64,000 nt of DNA. Origin: Vibrio harveyi NBRC 15634 = ATCC 14126 = KCTC 12724. GTDB taxonomy: Bacteria > Pseudomonadota > Gammaproteobacteria > Enterobacterales > Vibrionaceae. The stretch covers positions 62,001-126,000 of the forward strand of contig NZ_BCUF01000002.1 of assembly GCF_001591145.1 (NCBI RefSeq). Reading direction: 5' to 3'. Position 1 is the first letter of the stretch. Every line of letters begins with the position of its first letter. The position numbers were made by a program, and so were the translations under genes. Below, piece after piece: positions 51,301 to 61,751 of the stretch. The notes under the pieces were generated by a model. That model saw nothing but the letters and a program-made list of their open reading frames with translations, had not been told where the DNA came from and ran no database searches.

Positions 51301-52798
51301 GCTAAAAGCGAAATTGGTTCAAGCTGAACAAATGCGTACTCGCTCTCGTGAAGAGTTGAAACAGTCCCAAGGTCAAATGAACCAATACAACCAAGTATTG
51401 GCGTCATTGAAGAGCTCACACCAAGCGAAACTGGAAACGGTTCAAGAGTTCAAACAAGAACTTCAAGAGTTTGGCGTTAACGCGGACGAAGGTGCAGAAG
51501 AACGTGCAATGCGTCGTCGTGATGAATTGCATGAGCGTCTACATACGTCTCGTAGCCGTAAGAGCGAATACGAGCGCACGATCACCTCTACTGAACTAGA
51601 GATGAAAGGCTTGGCGAAACGTCTGAAGAAAGTTCAGAAAGAATACGTTGAGCTGCGTACCTTCGTGGTTGCAGCGAAAGCTGGCTGGTGTTCAGTACTT
51701 CGTCTGGCGCGTGAGAACGATGTTGAGCGTCGTCTACACAAGCGTGAACTGGCTTACATGTCAGCGGATGAACTGCGCTCAATGTCGGATAAATCATTGG
51801 GTGCGCTGCGTCTCGCGGTTGCGAACAATGACGACCTGCGTGATGCGCTGCGTCTGTCAGAAGACAATGCACGTCCAGAGCGTAAAGTTCTGTTCTACAT
51901 CGCGGTTTACCAACATCTTCGTGAGCGTATTCGTCAGGATATCATCCGTACTGATGATCCAGTCGAAGCGATCGAAGAGATGGAAGTAGAGCTGGCGCGT
52001 CTAACGGAAGAGCTAACGCAACGTGAAAACCGCCTAGCGATCAGCTCTGAGTCAGTAGCGAGCATCATCAAGAAGACGATTCAGCGTGAGCAAAACCGTA
52101 TTCGTATGCTGAACCAAGGTTTGTCGAACATCTCGTTCGGTCAGGTGAAGGGCGTACGTCTAAATGTGAAGATCCGCGAAAGTCACGAAGTGCTACTGAA
52201 CGGTCTAGCGACACAACAAGAGCAGCATAAAGATCTGTTTGAATCGACTCGCTTTACCTTCTCTGAAGCAATGGCGAAACTGTTCCAACGCGTGAACCCA
52301 CACATCGATATGGGTCAACGTTCTCCTCAGGTTCTGGGTGAAGAGCTACTGGATTACCGTAACTACCTAGAGCTAAGTGTGGAAGTGAACCGTGGTTCTG
52401 ACGGCTGGCTACAAGCTGAATCTGGCGCGCTATCTACGGGTGAGGCGATCGGTACTGGTCAGTCAATCCTACTGATGGTTGTTCAAAGCTGGGAAGAAGA
52501 ATCACGCCGTTTGCGCAGTAAAGATATCGTACCATGTCGTCTGTTGTTCCTTGATGAGGCAGCACGTCTGGATGCGAAATCTATCTCAACGTTGTTTGAA
52601 CTGTGTGACCGTCTGGATATGCAGCTTCTTATCGCGGCGCCAGAAAATATCAGCCCAGAGAAAGGTACGACCTACAAACTCGTGCGTAAGGTGTTTAAAG
52701 ACCACGAGCATGTACACGTAGTTGGTCTGCGCGGTTTTGGTCAAAACGATAAACCTAAGACTGAAGCACAAGAGATGATTGAAGAGTTTGAGTCCTAA
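48329..52798 (+). CDS. mukB: Chromosome partition protein MukB (SMC-like)
   Basis: 1489-aa SMC-type ATPase that organises and segregates the chromosome, with MukEF and topoisomerase IV. Walker [18 protein letters not shown] at about residues 34-50; two long coiled-coil arms flank a hinge near 650-790 ([48 protein letters not shown]). The C-terminal head has the signature [17 protein letters not shown] and Walker [14 protein letters not shown]. Last gene of the operon, followed by two terminators in tandem. Confidence 0.98.
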   Translation: MSMIERGKYQSLTMVNWNGFFARTFDIDGLVTTLSGGNGAGKSTTMAAFITALIPDQTLLHFRNTTEAGSSQSSRDKGLYGKLQPGACYAALDVVNSRNQRLLFAVKLQQVAGRDKKVDIKPFVIQGLPSHVKPTDILVESVSATQARVRQINEVKESIAEFEGVQFKAFSSIVDYHSQMFEFGVIPKKLRNSGDRSKFYRLIEASLYGGISSAITRSLRDYLLPQNGGVKKAFQDMESALRENRMTLEAIKTTQADRDLFKHLITESTNYVAADYMRHANDRRNKLDKTLSLRSELFGSRETLVEQNNLLNRVQEELELLIESESALEQDYQAASDHLQLVQNALRQQEKIERYQEDLEELSERLEEQMMVVEEAQERVMMVEEQATVAEEEVDSLKTQLADYQQALDVQQTRALQYQQAVQALEKAKQLLGDDSLTAESAQALVSELKSKESESTNALLSVKHKLDMSSAAAEQFETALKLVQSIVGQVERKDASEHARTAIAKVRESQQVAQNEQQWRAQHRDLERSLNQQRQARELVNEYQKQFHVELTDEITFEQERERHAMQIDSLEMTQEDVREQRSEQRRLEQDAAAEINKLEAIAPTWIAANDALEKLREQSGAELEDSQSVMSQMQVVLEQEKTLSLAKDKLAERRSQLDTEIERLASPGGSNDPRLKGLADTLGGVLLSEIYDDITIDDAPYFSAMYGPARHAIVVSDLSGIEEKLVELDDCPEDLYIIEGDIDAFDDSSFDAEELEGAVCVRMNDRQMRYSRLPEIPLFGRAAREQRLELLRNEREEVVEKHAKAAFDSQKMQRLYQAFNQFVASHIQVAFEADPEQALATIRDKRNQIARVLADLDAKEQQQRSQLQTSKQALSSLDKLAPNMALIEDESLQARFDELEEKIAQLSEAKAFLNNHAKAVAELEKVAVALDADPEQFDALEAEYKAADEQLQDLKKQIFALSDLVERRHYFAYSDSVDLLNKSSELSEQLKAKLVQAEQMRTRSREELKQSQGQMNQYNQVLASLKSSHQAKLETVQEFKQELQEFGVNADEGAEERAMRRRDELHERLHTSRSRKSEYERTITSTELEMKGLAKRLKKVQKEYVELRTFVVAAKAGWCSVLRLARENDVERRLHKRELAYMSADELRSMSDKSLGALRLAVANNDDLRDALRLSEDNARPERKVLFYIAVYQHLRERIRQDIIRTDDPVEAIEEMEVELARLTEELTQRENRLAISSESVASIIKKTIQREQNRIRMLNQGLSNISFGQVKGVRLNVKIRESHEVLLNGLATQQEQHKDLFESTRFTFSEAMAKLFQRVNPHIDMGQRSPQVLGEELLDYRNYLELSVEVNRGSDGWLQAESGALSTGEAIGTGQSILLMVVQSWEEESRRLRSKDIVPCRLLFLDEAARLDAKSISTLFELCDRLDMQLLIAAPENISPEKGTTYKLVRKVFKDHEHVHVVGLRGFGQNDKPKTEAQEMIEEFES

Positions 52799-52812
52799 AC
52801 TCCGAAGCTAAT

Positions 52813-52843
52813 AAAACGCCCGCAAGAAACGCGGGCGTTTTTG
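52813..52843 (+). terminator. First terminator after mukB
   Basis: AAACGCCCGC (52814-52823) pairs with GCGGGCGTTT (52831-52840), followed by Ts. Confidence 0.92.
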
Positions 52844-52860
52844 TATTTGTAAAACGAAAT

Positions 52861-52897
52861 AAGCCGAGTCTGTAGGGCAACAGGCTCGGCTTTTTTG
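52861..52897 (+). terminator. Second, tandem terminator after mukB
   Basis: AAGCCGAGTCTG (52861-52872) pairs with CAGGCTCGGCTT (52881-52892) with one wobble, then TTTTT. It begins 20 bp after the first hairpin and may also help the leftward small ORF. Confidence 0.82.
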
Positions 52898-52925
52898 CAG
52901 GCGCTTAAATGTGAAAAGGTAAGTC

Positions 52926-53078
52926 CTATTCTTCTGAAAAGTCGTTTCCTTTTTCGATCATTTCAGCAAGCTCATCAAGTGCTTGGACAGAGATTTCCGA
53001 CAAACGTTGTAGGTGTTGGTCAAAGTTCTCTTGTTCAACAAGCGGAGTATCATTGTTATTAGTTTCTTTTGTTAGCAT
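52926..53078 (-). CDS. Small hypothetical protein (50 aa)
   Basis: Unrecognised 50-residue acidic, helical, soluble protein: MLTKETNNNDTPLVEQEN, then QRLSEISVQALDELAEMIEKGNDFSEE. The ATG at 53078 is preceded by GAGAGG at seven bases, a strong ribosome site, and the frame is clean to a TAG at 52926. No neighbouring gene is on the same transcript with close spacing: the ATP-grasp gene ends 200 bp upstream behind its terminator. A single gene, probably with its own promoter in the AT-rich stretch 53090-53230. Confidence 0.6.
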   Translation of the reverse strand: MLTKETNNNDTPLVEQENFDQHLQRLSEISVQALDELAEMIEKGNDFSEE

Positions 53079-53234
53079 CGCCCAACCTCTCGAGTTGAGT
53101 AAGGGGGAGAAAATATAAAATCAAAAATCGGCAGAAAAAAGAAACGATCGATGTGTATTTTGTTAGCTGGATCATCGATTGCAGTGATAAAAACGATGAA
53201 TTACTTAGGAAGAGAGCGATAGTGCTCAAATATG

Positions 53235-53270
53235 AAAAGAAAGCTAGCAACCACGAGAATGGCTGCTAGC
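53235..53270 (-). terminator. Terminator of the ATP-grasp cassette
   Basis: On the minus strand GCTAGCAGCCA (53270-53260) pairs with TGGTTGCTAGC (53253-53243) with one G-U pair, followed by TTTCTTTTC. It lies just past the ATP-grasp stop codon. Confidence 0.82.
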
Positions 53271-53277
53271 GATTAGA

Positions 53278-54246
53278 TTAGAACTGAGATTTTACGCCAA
53301 ATTGCTCTGCTGCGTACGCAACACGCTCTTTTGGTTTTGGATATTCAGCAGGAGTGCCAAGATTCTCAATGTGTTTCAAGCGAGGTAGGAGACCTGCACC
53401 GTTTGCAATTTGGATTGCTAGACCAGGGCGAGCGTTTAGCTCTAGAACCATTGGACCTTCTTCTTTGTCCAATACCATGTCGGTGCCCATGTAACCTAGA
53501 CCTGTCATTTCCCAAGCACTGGACGCAAGCTCTAACAAGCGCTCCCAATGAGGCACTTGCAGTGTCGACAGGTCTTTACCCGTATCTGGGTGATGAGTCA
53601 CTGGTTGGTCAAATTGCACCGCGCGAATGGCTTTACCAGTAGCAATGTCGATACCGACACCTACCGCGCCTTGGTGAAGGTTAGCCTTACCATCCGATGC
53701 TGCTGTAGAGCAACGCATCATCGCCATAACAGGGTAGCCCTTAAATACGATAATACGTACGTCTGGCACACCTTCGTAACTGAAGCCGTCGAAGCAGTCA
53801 TCAAACTTAATTAAGTTCTCAACCACAGCTACATCGTTCTTACCACCAAGGGAGAAAAGACCCGCAAGTGCGTTACTGATGTGACGCTCAACTTCTTCTT
53901 TATTGCAGGTAGCACCCGATGGCTTTGTATATACGCCATCTTTGTGCGAAGTGATAACCAAGATACCTTTACCACCACTGCCTTGAGCTGGCTTGATTAC
54001 AAAACCGGGCCAGTTCTCAACCATCTTGTGAATCTTTTTCACTTCAGCTTGGCTGGCGATCACGCCAATAAGAGCAGGCACAGTCGCGCCTGCTGCTTCA
54101 GCGATAATTTTGGTTTTGAGCTTGTCATCCACCAAAGGGTATTTAGAACGATCATTGTAACGACCAATGTAACTGTGGTTACGCTTGTTCATCCCCATAA
54201 TGCCTTTATGGCGGAGTTTTGCTGGCGAAGTAAAACGTTCAAACAT
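53278..54246 (-). CDS. Alpha-L-glutamate ligase-like ATP-grasp protein
   Basis: 322-aa cytoplasmic ATP-grasp enzyme, RimK-related, expected to form an amide or peptide bond between a carboxylate and an amine. The nucleotide-binding loop is GFVIKPAQGSGGKGILVI (about residues 82-99) and the metal-binding end is GPMVLELNARPGLAIQIANGAG (about 263-284). Substrates are unknown. Third gene of a tight cassette: 3 nt separate it from the transglutaminase-like gene. The partners are envelope proteins, which suggests a ligase whose product is exported or sensed in the periplasm. Confidence 0.85.
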   Translation of the reverse strand: MFERFTSPAKLRHKGIMGMNKRNHSYIGRYNDRSKYPLVDDKLKTKIIAEAAGATVPALIGVIASQAEVKKIHKMVENWPGFVIKPAQGSGGKGILVITSHKDGVYTKPSGATCNKEEVERHISNALAGLFSLGGKNDVAVVENLIKFDDCFDGFSYEGVPDVRIIVFKGYPVMAMMRCSTAASDGKANLHQGAVGVGIDIATGKAIRAVQFDQPVTHHPDTGKDLSTLQVPHWERLLELASSAWEMTGLGYMGTDMVLDKEEGPMVLELNARPGLAIQIANGAGLLPRLKHIENLGTPAEYPKPKERVAYAAEQFGVKSQF

Positions 54247-54249
54247 CGT

Positions 54250-55755
54250 TTAGTCCTCCGCTAGTGGTTTAAAGCGACGTAGCTCAGTTAGACGGTAACC
54301 CGTGTATGTACCTAGTAGTAGAATACCTGCCAGTACAATGAGCTGTAGGCCGATAAAGTTAAACGTTAGGTGCTGGATGTAGGTGTTGGTCATTGCCAAG
54401 TAAACCAGTACCGCGGTCAGTAGTGAGCCACCACCTTGAAGGGCAACTTCTTTCGCGCCTTCTTCTTCCCATAGAATCGACATACGTTCGATCGTCCATG
54501 ACAAGATGATCATTGGGAAGAAGGTAATGGTTAGACCCTCAGTCAGACCAATCTTGAATGCCACAACGGTAAACACAGAGATGATCATGATTACTGTGAT
54601 GATAACCGCGGATATCCTTGCGACCAGAAGTAAGTTTAGCCTCGATAAGTAACTTCGGATGATCAGACCCGTACCGACAATCAGTAGGAAGCCGACGATA
54701 CCTGTTACAAGTTGCGTTTGTACAAAGGCAACCGCAATAAGAACTGGCATGAAGGTACCGGATGTCTTAAGACCGATGATAACGCGCAGGAATACAACAA
54801 TAAGAGCACCAATTGGAATCAGCATGATGGTCTTAAACATCGCCTGCTCTTCAAGAGGTAGGCTGTGGATAGACAGGTTCAATAGACCGTCAGCTTCCAC
54901 TTTGTTGTTGGTTGCTTCTTGCGGTGTAAGCTCCTGCTTGATCATAGAGAAGTGAACTTGGCTGTTTTTGCCGCCCACTAGGTCAAGTAGCGAAACATTC
55001 GATTCATCCCAAACAAGCAGGTTAGGCTGCGCTGCAGCTTGCTCAGAGTTTGGTGAGAAGAGTACCCACTTATCGCCAGACCAAACTTGAACCATAGGTT
55101 GAATCGTTTGACGGCGACGTCCATCTTCCAGCTCGATAACGCCAACGGTCTTACTCTGTACGCCAGCGGTAAGCAGAATTTTGTGCAGAGCATCGGTACG
55201 ATCAAAGTCATTTAGAATCAGTGCTGCGTTTTGGCTATCTGGATCGTTCAGTGTTTTGATCAGCTCACGAGCGAATGTCTCATTGTCTGCTGAACGGCTC
55301 ATTGCACGCTCAATCAACGCATTTGCTGCCGCTTGTTGAGGTGCTGAAAGGGTTGGTTTGGCAATTTCACCGGTTGGTGGCTGTTCATCCACTTTTGCTT
55401 GTGGATCAACCAAGAATTGGGCTTTGTAGTAAATGGTTTGTGCGCCAGTTGCTTGGCGGATAGACCATTCAGCACGACGACCTGAATCAGAGTTTACGTA
55501 AGAAACACCATAACCAGGAGATGACGCCGACTCACCGATTAAGGTGTAGCCTTTTTGTGTATGAGGAGCAGCGAGAGAAGCTTTAACTTCACCGCCATTT
55601 GCATTGAACTCAATGCGGGCTTCAACATCCCAAACTTGACGCGTTTCACCTGGAGTCCATGGAACGCCGTAATTCTGATGTCTGAAAACACTCAAAGCGA
55701 TGCCCGCAACCACCAAAAGGATGATTGACAGGTAAAACGGTATTCTTGACGTCAT
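54250..55755 (-). CDS. Inactive transglutaminase-like protein with seven-helix C terminus
   Basis: 501-aa inner-membrane protein. N-terminal helix IPFYLSIILLVVAGIALSVF (about residues 5-24), a periplasmic region of about 280 residues including a transglutaminase-like fold (about 150-245, DALHKILLTAGVQSKTVGVIE...VQVWSGDKWVLFSPN) in which I see no catalytic Cys, then a C-terminal bundle of about seven helices (about 305-490). Families with this architecture are annotated as inactive transglutaminase/7TM. Middle gene of the cassette, 11 nt after the retropepsin-like lipoprotein gene. It is probably a sensor or transporter for the ligase product. Confidence 0.82.
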   Translation of the reverse strand: MTSRIPFYLSIILLVVAGIALSVFRHQNYGVPWTPGETRQVWDVEARIEFNANGGEVKASLAAPHTQKGYTLIGESASSPGYGVSYVNSDSGRRAEWSIRQATGAQTIYYKAQFLVDPQAKVDEQPPTGEIAKPTLSAPQQAAANALIERAMSRSADNETFARELIKTLNDPDSQNAALILNDFDRTDALHKILLTAGVQSKTVGVIELEDGRRRQTIQPMVQVWSGDKWVLFSPNSEQAAAQPNLLVWDESNVSLLDLVGGKNSQVHFSMIKQELTPQEATNNKVEADGLLNLSIHSLPLEEQAMFKTIMLIPIGALIVVFLRVIIGLKTSGTFMPVLIAVAFVQTQLVTGIVGFLLIVGTGLIIRSYLSRLNLLLVARISAVIITVIMIISVFTVVAFKIGLTEGLTITFFPMIILSWTIERMSILWEEEGAKEVALQGGGSLLTAVLVYLAMTNTYIQHLTFNFIGLQLIVLAGILLLGTYTGYRLTELRRFKPLAED

Positions 55756-55766
55756 AATCTACCTTA

Positions 55767-56513
55767 TTATTTTTTATCTTCTTCCGTTTGAATATATTTA
55801 CGACTCACATCGACGAGTGCGATGTCGCGCATAAATTCTCTTCCTAGTAACACAGGATGGTTCATTTGAGAGCGATCTGCCAACGTAAATTGCGCTTTTT
55901 CATGAATTTTTCCAACGCGCACCCAAAGTTCAACTACAGCACGACGCTCTAGTTCTTCATTGGTTGCTTGACGGATTTTCACGTAGCGAATAATTGGTGC
56001 TTCAATCCAAATATCTTTCTCTTCATCTGACTTGGTATTATCAGCTAGGTGGAAACGCACCCAGTTTTTGCCATTTCTTTCGAATTCTTCGATATCAACA
56101 GCGTTCAGTGAAGATGTTGCCGCGCCGGTATCTACGCGAGCGTCGAACGTTTGTTTGATTGAATCGATCGTCACTCGCTCAATTGAGCCAAGGACAATGT
56201 CATGGGTAGGAGTTGCTTGAACGGGAGCAGGAGCTTGAACAATGATAGGTTCTTTAGGCTTTCTCACTTCGTCCATTGCTTCTTTACGGAAGGTATTGAG
56301 TTCGCCATTTAACTTATCCACTTGGTCTTCCAAACTTTCGATGTAATCCGACTGGTTACTAAGTTGAAGCTCTAAGTTGGTAACGCGAGTATTGAAATTC
56401 GTTTCTGAAGCCTGAATAGCAGCTAACGTTTCTTGGTGGTACTGTTCGCCTTTGGTCAAAGTACATCCAGATAGTAAGGCGATGGCAACAACCGGAGTCA
56501 ATCGTATAAACAT
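55767..56513 (-). CDS. Retropepsin-like aspartic protease lipoprotein (RimB family, 'ATP-dependent zinc protease')
   Basis: 248-aa lipoprotein. Lipobox LLSGC (Cys17), a coiled coil at about residues 36-82, a proline-rich linker (KPKEPIIVQAPAPVQATPT), then a retropepsin-like domain with the catalytic FDARVDTGAATSSLNA (Asp128) and the closing HPVLLGREFMRDIALVDVSRKYI. The usual name 'ATP-dependent zinc protease' is misleading: no zinc or ATP motif is present. RimB proteases of this fold act on RimK products. First gene of the three-gene cassette; the preceding gap holds its promoter. Confidence 0.85.
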   Translation of the reverse strand: MFIRLTPVVAIALLSGCTLTKGEQYHQETLAAIQASETNFNTRVTNLELQLSNQSDYIESLEDQVDKLNGELNTFRKEAMDEVRKPKEPIIVQAPAPVQATPTHDIVLGSIERVTIDSIKQTFDARVDTGAATSSLNAVDIEEFERNGKNWVRFHLADNTKSDEEKDIWIEAPIIRYVKIRQATNEELERRAVVELWVRVGKIHEKAQFTLADRSQMNHPVLLGREFMRDIALVDVSRKYIQTEEDKK

Positions 56514-56630
56514 TGAAAACCTTGGGATTGGAGTAAGTTGTTTGTTTTTTAAGAGTTTAGCGTTATCGCCAAAGGCTCACAAGCAAGAATCTGCTTCAGA
56601 CTCTTACAGAATGAGGAATAGTGACGAAAA

Positions 56631-56668
56631 GCCAAAAAATTAAGGACGCAAGACGCATCCTTAATTAG
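56631..56668 (-). terminator. Terminator after cmoB
   Basis: AATTAAGGA (56638-56646) and TCCTTAATT (56658-56666) form a 9-bp stem, extended by two further pairs after one mismatch. On the minus strand a run of Ts follows. Confidence 0.78.
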
Positions 56669-56734
56669 ATTTGAAGAGAGGTTAATGTCTTAATGGAGGG
56701 AGTGAGTTAAGACAATGTCAGAAATCTCAGTTAA

Positions 56735-57706
56735 TTATGGCTTGGTTGCGACAAGCACCGCACGGCGAGGTGCAGGGTAGCCTTCAACGGTTTTGCTTGG
56801 GTCGTTTGGATCTAGGTAATCCGGCAGTGAATTGTGCGTCATCCAGTCGGTCGTACGCTGCTCATCTACAGACGTTACGTTCTCATCTACAATACGCACA
56901 TCTTTAAAGCCAACCAGTTCTAGCCATACTTTCAGTGCTTTCGCTGACGGGAAGAAGTACACGTTACGCATTTGCGCGTAGCGAGACGTCGGAACCAATA
57001 CAGCGTTCTCATCGCCTTCGATAACGAGTGTCTCTAGAACAAGCTCGCCACCTGATACTAACTGGTCTTTTAGCTGCACCAAGTGATCCAGTGGAGAGCG
57101 ACGGTGGTAAAGGACGCCCATACTAAATACAGTGTCGAACGCTTCTAACTTTGGTAGTTGTTCAATCCCTAATGGAAGAAGGTGAGCGCGTTGGTCATCG
57201 CCCATTAACTTACGAATCGCTTCGAACTGAATTAGGAACAGATGAGATGGGTCGATACCAACCGTTAGGCGTGCTCCTTCACCCAGCATGCGCCACATGT
57301 GGTAGCCGTTACCACAACCTACATCGAGCACGCTGCGGTTTTTTAGTGGTGAGATGTGCGGAAGAACGCGATCCCATTTCCAGTCACTGCGCCATTCAGT
57401 ATCGATATGAATACCGTGCACTGTGTATGGACCTTTACGCCATGGGTGGAATGTACGCAGTAGGCTTTCTAGCTTTTTCAGCTCACCTTCATGGAAAGGC
57501 GTATCGTTGCTGATGGTTACTGAGTTTTTGATGTCCACTTGGTTTGGTGCACCTTGTGGGATCTTGTTCAGCGCTTTCAGCCAGCGACCAAAGTCACCGT
57601 GCTCAGCGTTTTGCCAATCTGTTAACTGTTGAGGTAATACGTTTAGCCACGGCTGAAGACGAGTGTCTTGAGCGATTAACTGATAAAAATTAGCAAAATT
57701 AAACAT
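56735..57706 (-). CDS. cmoB: tRNA U34 carboxymethyltransferase CmoB
   Basis: Transfers the carboxymethyl group of carboxy-SAM to 5-hydroxyuridine at tRNA position 34. 323 aa with SAM-fold motif [19 protein letters not shown] (about residues 127-145), [15 protein letters not shown] and [16 protein letters not shown]. It uses carboxy-SAM made by CmoA, whose gene lies just upstream on the same strand, with a 185-bp spacer occupied by a palindromic repeat. CmoM, the third enzyme, is 11 kb away. Confidence 0.96.
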   Translation of the reverse strand: MFNFANFYQLIAQDTRLQPWLNVLPQQLTDWQNAEHGDFGRWLKALNKIPQGAPNQVDIKNSVTISNDTPFHEGELKKLESLLRTFHPWRKGPYTVHGIHIDTEWRSDWKWDRVLPHISPLKNRSVLDVGCGNGYHMWRMLGEGARLTVGIDPSHLFLIQFEAIRKLMGDDQRAHLLPLGIEQLPKLEAFDTVFSMGVLYHRRSPLDHLVQLKDQLVSGGELVLETLVIEGDENAVLVPTSRYAQMRNVYFFPSAKALKVWLELVGFKDVRIVDENVTSVDEQRTTDWMTHNSLPDYLDPNDPSKTVEGYPAPRRAVLVATKP

Positions 57707-57758
57707 AGTTTTTCACTGAGTTTATGGAGTCAGCAGACCCTAGGTAAAAGTTAAATGT

Positions 57759-57860
57759 GTCATTCCCTACAGTGAGGGACGAACGTGATAGGGAATCTCG
57801 GTTTTTATCGTTTTTGATAAGAGATCCCCAACTCGCTCGTTCCTCGCTCTTGAGGATGAC
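57759..57860. repeat. Palindromic MITE-like repeat between cmoA and cmoB
   Basis: Two arms of about 40 bp, 57759-57799 and 57821-57860, are imperfect reverse complements (ends GTCATTCCC.../...GAGGATGAC; roughly two thirds of positions match) separated by a 21-bp T-rich centre. It can fold into one long hairpin. No ORF. The type is familiar as a dispersed Vibrio repeat. Confidence 0.65.
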
Positions 57861-57891
57861 GTCCTAATGAGAGCGAACTGTGTCGCGAAGC

Positions 57892-58662
<771 letters not shown>

Positions 58663-58669
58663 TCAGGCA

Positions 58670-58706
58670 TCAAAAAAGGCGCGTATTTTATGGGAAATTC
58701 GCGCCT
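58670..58706 (-). terminator. Terminator after yecE
   Basis: GGCGCG (58678-58683) pairs with CGCGCC (58700-58705); on the minus strand TTTTTTG follows the stem. A second small stem GCCTGA/TCAGGC (58653-58668) sits just beyond. Confidence 0.75.
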
Positions 58707-58733
58707 CTGTCATTTGCTTAATTATAAGCTTGT

Positions 58734-59600
58734 CTAAAACATTTGTATTTGCGAGTTGCCATCGTTGGCAGGAAATACAGACAAATTTGGCAGTGAGAGC
58801 TTAAGTTGTAGCTGCTTATATAGCTTTTCAGCCAGTTCTGGTGCTAAGACGTTATCTGGTGTGTGAATCATCAAGTACGGTTGAATGCCTTGTTCAATCC
58901 ACATCGGCAGCTTCTTCAACCAAGGTTCGAAAAAGCGCAGGTTGTCGTCCATGTCTGGATGACCGATAAAACGAATCATCGGGTGTTTGGCGGTTGCGAT
59001 TGCATGAACCGGAACGCGAGGCTTTTTCTGGTGGGCATCGATTACCGCTTCAGTCGTCGGCTGCGCGGCGAATACAGGGCGGCTGTCCATAATAATTCGG
59101 TCAATGCCGCTCTCTAACAGCCACTGATTCAACGCACGTTCTTCTTCACCTTTGGAGAAAAACGCCATGTGACGAACTTCCACCCCAAGCGGGAAATTCG
59201 GCGGAAAGCTGGCACAGAACTTCTTTAATCTATCGAGGTGTTCTGGACCAAATGCCGCAGGGAGCTGAATCGTCCATTGTCCAACACGTTCATGAAGCGG
59301 TTCCATGATCGTCATAAAGTCACGTAACTGCTCGTCGCAACCTCTGAGCATCTGTTCGTGAGTAATGGCTTTTGGCAACTTAAAGGTGAATTTGAAATCG
59401 TCGTGAGTCGCGGCTTTCCAGTTTTGCACCGTGTTGAGCGTCGGTGTGGCGTAAAAGGTGGTGTTGCCTTCTACGGTGTGGAACACCTGCGCGTACTTTT
59501 CAAGTCGCTCTGCGGGTTTGGTGCCACTGCCATAAAAGCTTTGCTGCCACTGGTTGTGCGACCACATGGTCAATCCAAGTCGAAGGGGTAAATTATCCAT
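58734..59600 (-). CDS. yecE: DUF72 family protein (YecE)
   Basis: 288-aa TIM-barrel-like protein of unknown function. DUF72 hallmarks: LRLGLTMWSHNQWQQSFYG at the start, TVEGNTTFYATPTLNTVQNW (about residues 42-61), FKLPKAITH, and FIGHPDMDD near 215. In E. coli yecE also lies near cmoA-cmoB and aspS. Divergent from aspS with 272 bp between the starts. Confidence 0.9.
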   Translation of the reverse strand: MDNLPLRLGLTMWSHNQWQQSFYGSGTKPAERLEKYAQVFHTVEGNTTFYATPTLNTVQNWKAATHDDFKFTFKLPKAITHEQMLRGCDEQLRDFMTIMEPLHERVGQWTIQLPAAFGPEHLDRLKKFCASFPPNFPLGVEVRHMAFFSKGEEERALNQWLLESGIDRIIMDSRPVFAAQPTTEAVIDAHQKKPRVPVHAIATAKHPMIRFIGHPDMDDNLRFFEPWLKKLPMWIEQGIQPYLMIHTPDNVLAPELAEKLYKQLQLKLSLPNLSVFPANDGNSQIQMF

Positions 59601-59872
59601 ATCTCTGCTTTACGTTTTTTCCTGAGTCCACTTTACGAGAGTTTTGCTGAAATGGGTAATTTCACGCTATAATCCCCACCAATTTTTTCGCTTTGGTGCG
59701 CTTTTGAACATTTGTTGTACTAAAAACCACCAATGAATGATAAAACACACTTAATTGTATGTTGAGTAGTCGATTTTCATAGGCTTTCAGCGTATAAATG
59801 GATCTTTACTCTGCTCGGCAATGAGGCTGACAGAGCGTAGTTAACAATATTTGAGAGATTGGGAATTTCATT

Positions 59873-61651
59873 ATGCGTACCCATTACTGTGGTCACCTGA
59901 ACAAGTCCCTTGCAGGACAAACTGTAGAACTTTGCGGCTGGGTTAACCGTCGTCGTGATTTAGGCGGTCTTATTTTTATCGATATGCGAGATCGCGAAGG
60001 TATCGTTCAGGTAGTTGTTGATCCAGATATGGCAGATGCGTATGAAGTGGCTAACACACTTCGTAATGAATTCTGTATCAAGCTAACTGGTGAAGTTCGT
60101 GTTCGTCCAGAAAGCCAAGTAAACAAAGACATGGCAACAGGTGAAGTTGAGATCCTTGCAACAGGTCTTGAAATCATCAACCGTTCTGACGTTCTGCCTC
60201 TAGACTTCAACCAAAAGAACTCTGAAGAGCAACGTCTGAAGTACCGTTACCTAGATCTACGTCGTCCAGAAATGAGCGACCGCATCAAGCTACGAGCTAA
60301 AGCGTCTAGCTTTGTTCGTCGTTTCCTAGATGACAACGGCTTCCTAGATATCGAAACACCAGTACTAACAAAAGCGACACCAGAAGGCGCTCGTGACTAC
60401 CTAGTACCTAGCCGTGTTCACAAAGGCAGCTTCTACGCGCTTCCTCAGTCTCCACAGCTATTCAAACAGCTTCTAATGATGTCTGGTTTTGACCGTTACT
60501 ACCAAATCGTTAAGTGTTTCCGTGATGAAGACTTGCGTGCTGACCGTCAACCAGAATTCACTCAGATCGATATCGAAACGTCATTCATGACGGCTGATCA
60601 AGTTCGTGCAACGACTGAGAAAATGGTTCGTGAAATGTGGCAAGAGCTACTGAACGTTGACCTAGGTGAATTCCCAGTAATGCCGTTCAGCGAAGCGATT
60701 CGTCGTTTCGGTTCTGACAAGCCAGACCTACGTAACCCACTAGAGCTAGTAGATGTTGCTGACCTAGTAAAAGACGTTGAGTTCAAAGTATTCTCTGGTC
60801 CAGCAAACGACGAGAAAGGTCGCGTTGCAGTTATCCGTGTTCCAGGTGGTGCTGAGCTTACTCGTAAGCAAATCGATGGCTACGCAGAATTCGTAGGTAT
60901 CTACGGTGCGAAAGGTCTAGCATGGATGAAGGTTAACGACCGTGCAGCAGGCATGGAAGGTATCCAGTCTCCTGTAGCTAAATTCCTAAGCGAAGACGTG
61001 ATCAACGGTATCCTAGATCGCACTCAAGCGGAATCTGGTGACATCATCCTATTTGGCGCAGACAAAGCTAGCATCGTTGCTGAAGCACTAGGTGCACTTC
61101 GTCTTAAGCTTGGTAAAGACCTAGGTCTAACGAAAGAAGGCACTTGGGCTCCGCTATGGGTTGTTGACTTCCCAATGTTCGAAGAAGACGACGAAGGTAA
61201 CCTACACGCGATGCACCACCCATTCACATCACCTCTAGGTGTGACTGCGGAAGAGCTAAAAGCGAACCCAGCAGTAGCGAACTCAAACGCATACGACATG
61301 GTTCTAAACGGCTACGAAGTAGGCGGTGGTTCTGTACGTATCCACAACGCAGAAATGCAAGCAGCGGTATTCGATATTCTAGGTATCGATGCAGAAGAGC
61401 AGCAACTGAAATTCGGCTTCCTACTGGACGCTCTGAAATTCGGTACGCCTCCACACGCAGGTCTTGCATTCGGTCTAGACCGTCTAGTGATGCTGCTATG
61501 TGGGACAGAGAACATTCGTGATGTTATCGCGTTTCCTAAAACAACTGCGGCGGCGTGTCTACTAACAGACGCACCAAGCCTTGCAAACCCAGCGGCTCTA
61601 GAAGAGCTAGCGATTGCAGTAACAGTTGCGAAAGAAAAAGACGCAGAATAA
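59873..61651 (+). CDS. aspS: Aspartyl-tRNA synthetase
   Basis: Class II aminoacyl-tRNA synthetase, bacterial type with GAD insertion. 592 aa: N-terminal OB anticodon domain ([32 protein letters not shown] pattern), motif 2 [18 protein letters not shown] (about residues 217-234), GAD domain in the middle, and motif 3 [15 protein letters not shown] (about 530-544). Very strong codon bias. Single gene with a strong terminator. Confidence 0.98.
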   Translation: MRTHYCGHLNKSLAGQTVELCGWVNRRRDLGGLIFIDMRDREGIVQVVVDPDMADAYEVANTLRNEFCIKLTGEVRVRPESQVNKDMATGEVEILATGLEIINRSDVLPLDFNQKNSEEQRLKYRYLDLRRPEMSDRIKLRAKASSFVRRFLDDNGFLDIETPVLTKATPEGARDYLVPSRVHKGSFYALPQSPQLFKQLLMMSGFDRYYQIVKCFRDEDLRADRQPEFTQIDIETSFMTADQVRATTEKMVREMWQELLNVDLGEFPVMPFSEAIRRFGSDKPDLRNPLELVDVADLVKDVEFKVFSGPANDEKGRVAVIRVPGGAELTRKQIDGYAEFVGIYGAKGLAWMKVNDRAAGMEGIQSPVAKFLSEDVINGILDRTQAESGDIILFGADKASIVAEALGALRLKLGKDLGLTKEGTWAPLWVVDFPMFEEDDEGNLHAMHHPFTSPLGVTAEELKANPAVANSNAYDMVLNGYEVGGGSVRIHNAEMQAAVFDILGIDAEEQQLKFGFLLDALKFGTPPHAGLAFGLDRLVMLLCGTENIRDVIAFPKTTAAACLLTDAPSLANPAALEELAIAVTVAKEKDAE

Positions 61652-61667
61652 GCGCACAACAATTAAA

Positions 61668-61700
61668 GAAAAAACTCCCGCACCTGCGGGAGTTTTTGTT
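61668..61700 (+). terminator. Terminator after aspS
   Basis: A 13-bp perfect stem (61670-61682 with 61685-61697), core ACTCCCGCA/TGCGGGAGT, followed by GTTTT. Confidence 0.92.
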
Positions 61701-61751
61701 TTAATGGCAACTATTCTCATACTTACAGTGAGTTATTGATTAGGACTTTTC

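Noticed and set aside
55767..56513. Zinc- and ATP-dependent protease activity as the family name suggests
   Set aside because: No HExxH or nucleotide-binding motif; the DTG-containing retropepsin-like motif indicates an aspartic protease.
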